From contig DAOVYP010000126.1 of NCBI GenBank assembly GCA_030635565.1, positions 1 through 6,830 of the forward strand: 6,830 bases of DNA, written 5' to 3'. A program made the translations under genes and the position numbers. This DNA comes from Spirochaeta sp. GTDB taxonomy: Bacteria > Spirochaetota > Spirochaetia > DSM-2461. Below the pieces are notes generated by a model, which had not been told where the DNA came from, did no database searches, and saw only the letters and a program-made list of their open reading frames with translations. This document shows, in pieces, positions 1-5,584 of the stretch; positions within the stretch are counted from its first letter, which is position 1; every line of letters begins with the position of its first letter.

Positions 1-162
1 AGAACTGCGGCAATTCTTAAGCGCCTAACGGACCTGGAAAAAACAGGTTATCGGGATAGGTGTGTCCCAAGGGCATACGTTGGGCTGAAAATGAATGACA
101 ACGAAGCCAATGTGATTCTTAATTCAACCGTCGGAAGGTATATCGATCGATTTCCGGTGTAA
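1..162 (+). CDS. C-terminal end of an unrecognised protein (partial, 5' end outside window)
   Basis: Frame 1 is open from the first base to a TAA at 160-162, giving 53 residues; the other two plus frames hit stops within the first 30 bases. The tail is basic and ends in ...GRYIDRFPV. I do not recognise a family and see no motif, membrane segment or signal. An open stretch of this length can arise by chance, so the case rests only on the frame being open and on the non-coding, promoter-bearing DNA that follows. It shares orientation with the radical-SAM gene but is separated by about 200 bases with a good promoter, so it is probably not in the same operon. Confidence 0.35.
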   Translation, partial: RTAAILKRLTDLEKTGYRDRCVPRAYVGLKMNDNEANVILNSTVGRYIDRFPV

Positions 163-232
163 TCATTCCTGGCTGCTTCTTCAGATCATGCAAAAAAGGT
201 GGTCTGCCGAAAAAGCTCATGAAGGAAATTTC

Positions 233-261
233 TTGCCAGATTATTAATGAGTATGTATAAT
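233..261 (+). promoter_or_regulatory. Sigma-70-type promoter for the KamA-like gene
   Basis: TTGCCA (233-238) and a perfect TATAAT (256-261) are separated by exactly 17 bases. This predicts transcription starting near 268 and a leader of about 100 bases before the ATG at 371. An 8-bp palindrome GAAATTTC (225-232) abuts the -35 box. In the leader, CGGG (296-299) can pair with CCCG (317-320), but it is too short to call a regulatory RNA. Box match and spacing are seen; activity is inferred. Confidence 0.6.
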
Positions 262-370
262 TTGCGATATATCTCGTTATTAACCACTTAGATTCCGGGT
301 TTACCGCTTTTTTATGCCCGAAATTGCTGTTTGCCTGCATTTTTGAATACATGTAAAACAGGAGCCGTTT

Positions 371-1501
371 ATGTCATGGAAAGAGATTCTCCGTCATACC
401 GTCACGTCCATCGAAGAAATAGAGCAATACGTATCATTTACAGCTGATGAGAAGAAGCAGCTGGAAGAGATTGCTGAAATTCATCCAATCAGGGTAACTC
501 GCCATGTGATGGAACTGATGGATACTCAGGATCCTGAGGATCCAATCCGCAAAATGTACCTGCCAAGCCTTGATGAGCTTGATCTTTCAGGAGCCTATGA
601 CACCAGCGGTGAAGCCGAGAACACGGTTGCAACCGGACTGCAGCACAAGTACGAATCGACAGCTCTCCTGCTGTCCACCAATGTTTGTGCCATTTATTGC
701 CGTTATTGTTTCCGAAAGAGAATGGTGGGAATCTCGAACAACGAGGTGCTTAATCAGTTTGACGATGCAATTGACTATATCCGCATGCATCCGGAGATCA
801 GCAACGTACTCATCAGCGGCGGCGATTCATTTATGCTGGATACATCGATTATCAAGTCATTCCTGGAAAAGCTCTCCGATATTCCCCATGTTCAGTACAT
901 ACGATTCGGAACGAAAACCCTGGCATCACTCCCTCAACGTATCAACGAGGATGATGAACTTATTGAAATTCTGGCCGAGCATAATGCCTCGGGGAAACCC
1001 CGTGTGTATGTTTTCACCCATATCAATCATTCCCGGGAAATTGTCCCTGAAACAATAGAAGCGGTGAATAGACTCAACTCCGCCGGTGTCACCGTGAACT
1101 GCCAATCCGTTCTTCTCAAGGGAGTTAACGACAATCCCGAGACAATCATCGACCTGATGAACGCCCTGGTGTCGGCAGGTATCGTCCCCTACTACCTGTT
1201 CCAATGCCGACCGGTGAAACGTGTGCAGAAAAATTTCCAGATACCGATTGCAGAAGGTATCGATATTATTGAAAAAGCGAAACAGCATCTATCCGGAATG
1301 GCCAAGCGCTTCAAATACGCCTTGAGCCATAATATAGGCAAGATTGAAATCATCGGCCGGTTAAATGACGACATTGTCTTTAAAGTCCACGATGCCAGGT
1401 ACACCGATCAAACTGGAACCCTATTCCTGCAGAATGCCGAAGATACCGGAGGCTGGCTCTCCAGCGAATTCACCCTGGATTCTGTGATAGCTACTGCCTG
1501 A
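371..1501 (+). CDS. KamA-family radical SAM protein (aminomutase-like, not a canonical lysine 2,3-aminomutase)
   Basis: A 376-aa protein starting at ATG 371, preceded by AGGAG at 360-364. It carries the radical-SAM CxxxCxxC motif at C106, C110 and C113 (CAIYCRYCFRKR), which binds the 4Fe-4S cluster that cleaves S-adenosylmethionine, then a SAM-binding GGD motif (SGGDSF, 149-154). R115 matches the Arg that holds the substrate carboxylate in lysine 2,3-aminomutase. The N-terminal PEDPIRK and TGLQHKY stretches and the QCR...F.IPIAEGIDIIEK segment (278-302) are typical of the KamA/AblA/EpmB family. The family PLP motif GGGGK is absent; the best counterpart is HNIGK with K324 at the expected spacing. 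The two Asp residues that bind the lysine side-chain amine in KamA correspond to R280 and A317, so lysine is an unlikely substrate. It is shorter than KamA (about 415 aa). No ablB or efp is adjacent, so neither beta-lysine osmolyte synthesis nor EF-P modification is supported by context. The family call is firm and the substrate is unknown. Confidence 0.88.
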   Translation: MSWKEILRHTVTSIEEIEQYVSFTADEKKQLEEIAEIHPIRVTRHVMELMDTQDPEDPIRKMYLPSLDELDLSGAYDTSGEAENTVATGLQHKYESTALLLSTNVCAIYCRYCFRKRMVGISNNEVLNQFDDAIDYIRMHPEISNVLISGGDSFMLDTSIIKSFLEKLSDIPHVQYIRFGTKTLASLPQRINEDDELIEILAEHNASGKPRVYVFTHINHSREIVPETIEAVNRLNSAGVTVNCQSVLLKGVNDNPETIIDLMNALVSAGIVPYYLFQCRPVKRVQKNFQIPIAEGIDIIEKAKQHLSGMAKRFKYALSHNIGKIEIIGRLNDDIVFKVHDARYTDQTGTLFLQNAEDTGGWLSSEFTLDSVIATA

Positions 1502-1580
1502 TTGATCCATCAGTTTACTGTTTACCCTGAACTTCCCCCTCGGCGGAATTCCCGCAATCTTGTAGGATGAATCTCCTGAT

Positions 1581-1595
1581 GACTCGGAATGAGTC
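1581..1595. repeat. Perfect dyad GACTC-N5-GAGTC upstream of the barrel-protein gene
   Basis: GACTC (1581-1585) and GAGTC (1591-1595) are perfect inverted halves around GGAAT. They lie about 60 bases upstream of the ATG at 1653 and just upstream of a TATATA stretch (1605-1610) that could be a -10 box. I find no good -35 box, so the promoter itself is only inferred. The arms could be a repressor or activator site. Confidence 0.3.
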
Positions 1596-1613
1596 CTATC
1601 ATTGTATATACCC

Positions 1614-1625
1614 AACGCCGGCGTT
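1614..1625. promoter_or_regulatory. 12-bp perfect palindrome, possible operator
   Basis: AACGCCGGCGTT is its own reverse complement over all 12 bases and sits 28 bases upstream of the ATG at 1653. It follows TATATA (1605-1610) by three bases. If that is the -10 box, the palindrome would cover the transcription start, a common place for a repressor site. It lacks a T-run, so it is not a terminator. The palindrome is seen; its role is inferred. Confidence 0.35.
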
Positions 1626-1652
1626 TGTATCAGAGGTAAAAATTGAGAACGA

Positions 1653-2882
1653 ATGATCAGTAAGACAATATTATTGACTCAGGTTTTTTTGATAACATCC
1701 ATTCTTCTCACGGCACAGGATCAGCCTGAATACCCATTATTAACCGGCGGTATCGATGTTACCGGCACGATGAAAGTTGAAAATAGCGGCAACGTCCATA
1801 ATCTGTTCGATGAGTTGGGGTTCTGGGCTGAAGTTGAAATAAGTAAATACAGCAGTTTCTTCGCCCGAATCGAAGTGGGTGAACTCATGGGCTACAATGC
1901 CGGTTGGACGAACGGTCCTGCCGGCACGATTTTCCTGGATGACGGGTTTGACAGGACCCAGGTTTATCTTGAATCTGATGTTCTCCAGCAGGCAGGGCTG
2001 GACCCTTCAGTGACACTGAACTTACTTCTGGGATACGGCAGTCACCAGGAACTCCTTGTCATGGATTTCACACAGTATAGATTTGAACGATCTTCCACAT
2101 CGGGAATTGACGGTTTCAATTTCAGTACTACTGTAAGTTTCAACGACCGATTCTACCTGACGGCTGCATTCAATCCGGCGTCTTTCAACAATGACGATAA
2201 ATCCGGAGGATCGGTATACCCCGATGTTTTTGGAGCCTTTTTCATGGATAACGATCATCATGGGAGTTCATGGGGTTCTCAAATCCATTTTTTCAGCTCA
2301 TCACTGCAGCTTTTCTATGACTCATCATCAAATCTGGCCAACAACCGTCTCTATTCTGATCTGAATCCCGGTGAAGCCATGACTTTGGGAATCGGCGGTA
2401 CCCTGGAACTGGATTTTGCCGGAATAGGAATTCTCGGATTCGGTATGACCGAGTTCTTTCTGATGTATGACCGAAATGATGATGACATCATGCAGGCTCA
2501 ATGGGGTGCGGGTTTCAATATCCCCGTACTGTCAGGAATTGATGCGAACCTTTCCGGCAGCAATGCCGTGGTATTTTCAGGAAGTGGAGACGGGAGTTAC
2601 ATAAATTTCGGTCTGGATGTCAAGGTGATGATGACGCCCATTTTCGGACTGTTCGGTGCTGCCGCAGCCATCGGTATCCTGGAAACTCCCGGGGCATCAT
2701 TCGAAGGCGGGTTCTGTCTGAACTTCGACTATTTTCAAATATATACGGGTTATAGCGACCACGCTCTCTGGGCTGATCCCAAATATGCCAAAGGGGCTTT
2801 TGATAAGATAGAGGTGAGGGATGAAACACCCTTAACCGCTATAGGTGGAGGTTTTTTCCTGACAATCAAGGCTTCTTTCTGA
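1653..2882 (+). CDS. Exported, probably outer-membrane beta-barrel protein of unknown function
   Basis: A 409-aa protein with a Sec signal peptide: Lys4, a hydrophobic core of about residues 6-19, then LLTA before QDQ, so cleavage near residue 21. The rest alternates short hydrophobic and polar stretches rich in Gly, Ser, Asn, Asp and aromatics, with no alpha-helical membrane segment. It ends in ...FFLTIKASF; a terminal Phe preceded by alternating hydrophobics is the usual outer-membrane barrel recognition signal. I recognise no specific family. An in-frame TGA at 1644-1646 rules out an upstream start; the only nearby purine stretch is a weak GAGAAC, and GAGGT at 1633-1637 is too far for an ordinary site, so translation may be modest. 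It stands alone with possible regulatory dyads upstream, and its 3' end overlaps the convergent gene by 17 bp. A soluble periplasmic beta protein is the main alternative. Confidence 0.72.
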   Translation: MISKTILLTQVFLITSILLTAQDQPEYPLLTGGIDVTGTMKVENSGNVHNLFDELGFWAEVEISKYSSFFARIEVGELMGYNAGWTNGPAGTIFLDDGFDRTQVYLESDVLQQAGLDPSVTLNLLLGYGSHQELLVMDFTQYRFERSSTSGIDGFNFSTTVSFNDRFYLTAAFNPASFNNDDKSGGSVYPDVFGAFFMDNDHHGSSWGSQIHFFSSSLQLFYDSSSNLANNRLYSDLNPGEAMTLGIGGTLELDFAGIGILGFGMTEFFLMYDRNDDDIMQAQWGAGFNIPVLSGIDANLSGSNAVVFSGSGDGSYINFGLDVKVMMTPIFGLFGAAAAIGILETPGASFEGGFCLNFDYFQIYTGYSDHALWADPKYAKGAFDKIEVRDETPLTAIGGGFFLTIKASF

Positions 2883-3531
2883 CCTGACCAGTCCGAACTA
2901 TTTCTTCAGTCACGTTCTCCGCCTCGTCGAGCCAGCGTTTCCTGGTCGCATCGTCGCTGTCCGCCATGATCCGGAACATTCTCCTGTGGGACATTTCGAT
3001 CCCGCAGAAACCGAAGACACAGTGCCGCCAGATACTCTCCAGCGGATCGCCGAAATAATTATTCTCTCTTTCCTCGGGCGTGTTTGATGTATTGAAGACG
3101 ATTCCCCGTTTCCCCTGCATCTTCTGCAGCGGCGGATCGCCGGCGGGAATCTCAGGGGGATAGTCGTAGGCGTAGGGCGGACGGATGACACGGTCGATCC
3201 ATCCCTTCAGGATGGCCGGAGGCTGACCCCACCAATTGGGATGAACGAATACCAGCAGATCCGATGCCATCAGCTCCTTGGCGTATTTCAACACCTGGCT
3301 ATCTTCGGACTCATCAAAACCGAGCTCCCGAACTGTCAGATTCGGATTAAAATCCTCTGCATAAAGATCGTGGGCGTAAGTCGTGACATCCAGGCGTTCA
3401 AGAGTATCAAGAACACGATTATAAATCGCGTGGTTGAAGCTTTTGGTGTAGGGATGAGCCAGATATACACTGGCCGTCATTTCGTTCGTCATCATATTAT
3501 CGATAGTACCGGAGCTACCGTTTGGCGTCAT
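2866..3531 (-). CDS. NAD(P)H:quinone oxidoreductase-like flavoprotein (flavodoxin-2 fold)
   Basis: A 221-aa cytoplasmic flavoprotein of the Flavodoxin_2 (NQO1/KefF/MdaB-like) group, expected to use NAD(P)H for two-electron reduction of quinones or similar electrophiles. The flavin phosphate loop is LAHPYTKSFNHAI (24-36). The diagnostic HPNWWGQPPAILKGWIDRV segment is at 97-115, and NTSNTPEEREN near 147-157 fits the second flavin/nucleotide loop. Length is typical. Its ATG overlaps the TGA of tetR in an ATGA (3528-3531), so translation is probably coupled to the repressor; inner ATGs at residues 13, 14 and 18 lack good ribosome-binding sites, though the conserved fold only begins near residue 20. 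Context suggests a stress or detoxification role under TetR control. The 3' end overlaps the convergent barrel-protein gene. The exact substrate cannot be told from sequence. Confidence 0.85.
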   Translation of the reverse strand: MTPNGSSGTIDNMMTNEMTASVYLAHPYTKSFNHAIYNRVLDTLERLDVTTYAHDLYAEDFNPNLTVRELGFDESEDSQVLKYAKELMASDLLVFVHPNWWGQPPAILKGWIDRVIRPPYAYDYPPEIPAGDPPLQKMQGKRGIVFNTSNTPEERENNYFGDPLESIWRHCVFGFCGIEMSHRRMFRIMADSDDATRKRWLDEAENVTEEIVRTGQVRKKP

Positions 3532-4133
3532 CCCAGTAATCCCATACAGCTCTCCAACCAGTTTTCCGGGTTGAAGCCCACCTCATCGGGAATCAGTTTC
3601 TCCGTCAGCATACCCGCCCAGCCGTGGGCCAGGCTCCAAACGGAAAGCACGAGGGATACCGGATCCTGATCTGTTTTCCAGCCCCGGGTTTGGGCGGTGC
3701 CGACCGCGTCGATCAGGCAACCCATGGCCCTGTCCGCATTATTCCTGCACCTGTCGGAATGCAGTCCGTATCCGTGCCGGGAAAACATAAGCTGATAGAG
3801 CTGAGGCCTTTTGCCGGCAAATCCCACATAAGCCCTCAAAGCAGGCTCCAAGCCGGAAAGCGGGTAATTCGTTCCGCAAAGTGAATTATCCCCTTTTGTG
3901 CCGGCCCCTTCCATTTCCTCCGCCAGCAGGGTAAAACCCTCGGCGGCCAGCTCCGCCAGGAGTTGCTCTTTATTCCTGAAATGACGGTATGGAGCCGTTT
4001 TGGAGACCCCGGCGAACTGGGCCAGCCCCCTGAGGCTGAGATTTTCCAGACCGTCGGCTTCCAGTGCGGTCAGAGCCTGGTCAAGAAGAACCTGCTTCAG
4101 GTCACCATGATGATAGGTTGTTCGGGGTTTCAT
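3528..4133 (-). CDS. TetR-family transcriptional repressor with WHG-type C-terminal domain
   Basis: A 201-aa regulator. Residues 7-52 (YHHGDL ... HF) form the classic TetR DNA-binding domain, with the helix-turn-helix in LSLRGLAQFAGVSKTAPYRHF, about 32-52. The C-terminal part contains VWSLAHGWAGML (165-176), the signature of the TetR_C_33/WHG ligand-binding domain. I chose ATG 4133 because relatives begin just before YHHGDL. An in-frame TTG at 4169 would add 12 residues but falls only about 13 bases after the predicted transcription start, leaving no room for a ribosome-binding site. No clear Shine-Dalgarno precedes 4133 either. It heads a two-gene operon with the quinone reductase and is divergent from the SDR gene; two candidate operators lie in between. 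Autoregulation is inferred from their placement. The ligand is unknown. Confidence 0.88.
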   Translation of the reverse strand: MKPRTTYHHGDLKQVLLDQALTALEADGLENLSLRGLAQFAGVSKTAPYRHFRNKEQLLAELAAEGFTLLAEEMEGAGTKGDNSLCGTNYPLSGLEPALRAYVGFAGKRPQLYQLMFSRHGYGLHSDRCRNNADRAMGCLIDAVGTAQTRGWKTDQDPVSLVLSVWSLAHGWAGMLTEKLIPDEVGFNPENWLESCMGLLG

Positions 4134-4172
4134 ACTGGAAAAATACCATACTTTCTCAAACTTCGGCAATTA

Positions 4173-4189
4173 AGTTGACACTGCCCACA
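4173..4189. promoter_or_regulatory. Candidate TetR operator, copy 1
   Basis: AGTTGACACTGCCCACA matches the second copy (4209-4225) at 13 of 17 positions, in the same orientation and exactly 36 bp away. It keeps part of the dyad, of the form GT.G.CA-N-TG.C.AC. It contains TTGACA, the -35 box of the plus-strand promoter, so a bound repressor would block transcription of the SDR gene. Confidence 0.5.
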
Positions 4190-4203
4190 TTATGTATTAA
4201 TTT
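4175..4203 (+). promoter_or_regulatory. Promoter for the SDR gene
   Basis: A perfect TTGACA (4175-4180) is followed after 17 bases by a poor TAATTT (4198-4203). This would start transcription near 4210 and leave a leader of only about 22 bases before ATG 4232, with no clear Shine-Dalgarno. The -35 box is convincing and the -10 box is not; an alternative -10 a few bases upstream is possible. Confidence 0.4.
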
Positions 4204-4217
4204 GTCATTGTTGGCAG
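4189..4217 (-). promoter_or_regulatory. Promoter for the tetR-quinone reductase operon
   Basis: On the minus strand, CTGCCA (4217-4212) and CATAAT (4194-4189) are 17 bases apart, matching the sigma-70 consensus at 4 of 6 and 5 of 6 positions. The predicted start is near 4182, giving a leader of about 48 bases to ATG 4133. It overlaps the opposing SDR promoter and its -35 box lies inside operator copy 2. Confidence 0.45.
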
Positions 4218-4225
4218 TGCCTACA
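4209..4225. promoter_or_regulatory. Candidate TetR operator, copy 2 (best dyad)
   Basis: TGTTGGCAGTGCCTACA is a 17-bp palindrome centred on G4217 with seven of eight pairs matching; the only mismatch is T4212 against T4222. Length and odd symmetry fit TetR-family operators. It covers the -35 box of the minus-strand tetR promoter and lies at the predicted start of the SDR transcript. Confidence 0.55.
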
Positions 4226-4231
4226 TCTAAC

Positions 4232-5182
4232 ATGGAACAAAAGGAAGAACATCATGTGGTATTCGGAACAGGCCCGGTGGGAATCGCCACAGCTCAGGCT
4301 CTCCTGACCCGCAAGAAAGCCGTAACGGTAGTCAACCGATCGGGACAGCTGCCTCGGGCATTCGCGGGGACCGCAGTCCGGGTGAAAACCTGCGATCTGC
4401 TGGATGCGGCACAGGTTGCGAATATCGCCGAAGGAGCCACCCACCTGTACCACTGTGCCAATCCCCTGTATCACCAGTGGAAGGAAATTCTCCCCTCGAT
4501 TCAGGCCAATCTGGTAGAGGCGGCCGTCAAGAACAAGTCTGTCCTGACCTTGTCCGAAAATCTCTATATGTATGACGGGGGTGTGGAGAAAATCAATGAA
4601 GACACGTCAATCCGGCCCCCCACCCGCAAAGGTAAAATCCGGCAGGACCTGTCTGCCGCCCTGGAAAAAGGTCTTGACTGGGTAAGCATCCGTGCATCGG
4701 ATTACTACGGCCCCTGGGCCACCTACCAGAGTGCATTCGGTACCGACCGGTTTCTGGATGTGCTTCGCAAGGGGAAAAGTCCATCCCTTCTGGGGAATCC
4801 CCTGATACTGCACAGCTACACCTATATCGGGGACTTCGGTGAAGCCCTGGTTCAGGCGGCCCTTAAGCCTTCGTCCCACGGCAGGGCATGGATCTGCCCC
4901 AACGCCCCGGCGGTCTCATCCGAAGCGATTGGGAAACTCTTTGTGAAATTCTGGGACGGCAAAGATCTCTCCCGGGTACGGTTCAAAGCTCTGCCGCGGA
5001 TGATGGTTCATCTGGCCGGAATTTTCAGCCCCATGATCCGGGAGCTGGTGGAGATGCTCTACCAGAAAGAGAAACCCTACGTCGTCGATGGTTCCGGATT
5101 CGAAAAAGAGTTTGGCATGATCGCCACCAGTCTGGAAGAAGGAGTCGGACAGACCTTGAAGTGGTATGAGGATAAAGGCTGA
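4232..5182 (+). CDS. Atypical SDR / NAD-dependent epimerase-dehydratase-like protein
   Basis: A 316-aa Rossmann-fold protein. The nucleotide-binding loop is FGTGPVGIATAQALL (11-25), with GxGxxG and strand-end N35-R36, which may favour NADP. CDLLD (54-58) matches the Asp that contacts adenine, and HCANP (74-78) the strand-4 segment. IRASDYYGP (153-161) and YTYIGDFGEAL (196-206) are typical of the extended epimerase group. The expected YxxxK catalytic pair is not clear: the region after YMYDG reads RKGKIRQDL (132-140) without a matching Tyr, so this may be a reductase with altered chemistry or a binding protein. I chose ATG 4232 because the fold starts at once and it follows the divergent promoter; longer in-frame starts would run through tetR. 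Divergent from tetR and probably co-regulated. Substrate unknown; no strong Shine-Dalgarno. Confidence 0.8.
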   Translation: MEQKEEHHVVFGTGPVGIATAQALLTRKKAVTVVNRSGQLPRAFAGTAVRVKTCDLLDAAQVANIAEGATHLYHCANPLYHQWKEILPSIQANLVEAAVKNKSVLTLSENLYMYDGGVEKINEDTSIRPPTRKGKIRQDLSAALEKGLDWVSIRASDYYGPWATYQSAFGTDRFLDVLRKGKSPSLLGNPLILHSYTYIGDFGEALVQAALKPSSHGRAWICPNAPAVSSEAIGKLFVKFWDGKDLSRVRFKALPRMMVHLAGIFSPMIRELVEMLYQKEKPYVVDGSGFEKEFGMIATSLEEGVGQTLKWYEDKG

Positions 5183-5253
5183 AAGGCCGGGGTTCCTCCA
5201 GGACCGAGATTCCTGATAACATAACGACCGGAAAAGGATTTATAGCCGTATGT

Positions 5254-5412
5254 TTAGTCCAGATCTTCAAATGGCGGCGGGTCCATTTCCTGATATTGGT
5301 TTACAAAACCTTCACCTTCCTCACCGCGAACCTTACCACCGCCTGCAAACACATTGGCGGACAAAACTGCAATAAGAACCACGACACTGAAAAGTAATAC
5401 TAACTTTTTCAT
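5254..5412 (-). CDS. Small exported peptide (52 aa), unknown function
   Basis: ATG 5412 is preceded by AGGAG (5424-5420) at a seven-base spacing, one of the best ribosome-binding sites in the window. The product begins MKK, has a hydrophobic core of about residues 4-18 and ends the signal with NVFA, so signal peptidase I would cut after A23. This leaves a 29-residue mature peptide: a basic Gly start (GGGKVRG), an acidic middle and the tail MDPPPFEDLD. There is no Cys, so it is neither a lipoprotein nor a disulfide-bonded peptide, and there is no second membrane segment. A longer in-frame start upstream lacks a comparable site and would bury the signal peptide. It has its own spacing on both sides and is probably monocistronic. 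I do not recognise a family; a secreted signalling peptide or small envelope protein are possibilities. Confidence 0.68.
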   Translation of the reverse strand: MKKLVLLFSVVVLIAVLSANVFAGGGKVRGEEGEGFVNQYQEMDPPPFEDLD

Positions 5413-5490
5413 GGAATAACTCCTCGAATATTTACATGTTAGACGGTGCCGAACACGAGAAGGTTCCATTAACAGGTTAAATTTCTATTT

Positions 5491-5519
5491 ATCATAACGA
5501 TATTTCGGTCATCACTCAT
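5491..5519 (-). promoter_or_regulatory. Possible promoter for the small exported peptide
   Basis: On the minus strand TATGAT (5496-5491) is a good -10 box; 17 bases upstream lies ATGAGT (5519-5514), a poor -35 with 3 of 6 matches. The start would fall near 5484, leaving a leader of about 70 bases. Only the -10 box is persuasive. Confidence 0.28.
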
Positions 5520-5543
5520 TGCGGAAAAAAGGTATCAATTAGA

Positions 5544-5573
5544 TTCAGGACAGAGTCGCAAATCCTCCCTGAA
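5544..5573. terminator. Inverted repeat downstream of the rubrerythrin remnant, possible terminator
   Basis: TTCAGG (5544-5549) and CCTGAA (5568-5573) are perfect 6-bp arms around an 18-base loop, just beyond the rubrerythrin TAA. On the minus strand six Ts follow, but about 10 bases after the stem, so it is not a textbook intrinsic terminator. Confidence 0.28.
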
Positions 5574-5584
5574 GAGACTCCTTT

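Noticed and set aside
119..352. Minus-strand open frame of 77 codons across the region upstream of the radical-SAM gene
   Set aside because: No ribosome-binding site or recognisable protein features, and it runs over a strong plus-strand promoter.
525..538. 14-bp perfect palindrome CTCAGGATCCTGAG, followed by another GGATCC
   Set aside because: It lies inside the radical-SAM coding region and is explained by the repeated codons for D-P and E-D-P in TQDPEDP; no regulatory context.
587..1404. Several open frames antisense to or out of phase with the radical-SAM gene
   Set aside because: They are overlapped by a clear family protein on the plus strand and show no protein motifs or ribosome-binding sites of their own.
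4134..4169. TTG-initiated 12-residue N-terminal extension of the TetR regulator
   Set aside because: It would start about 13 bases after the predicted transcription start with no ribosome-binding site, and TetR relatives begin near MKPRTTYHHG.
4064..4231. Longer N-terminus for the SDR gene reaching back into tetR
   Set aside because: It would overlap the tetR 5' end and both promoters; the Rossmann fold begins directly after the ATG at 4232.
5191..5215. Short hairpins (for example CAGGA-N7-TCCTG) after the SDR stop codon as a terminator
   Set aside because: Stems are only five pairs with alternative pairings and no T-run on either strand.
5413..5469. Extended N-terminus of the small exported peptide
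   Set aside because: The inner ATG at 5412 has AGGAG at ideal spacing and places the signal peptide at the N-terminus; the upstream start has neither advantage.
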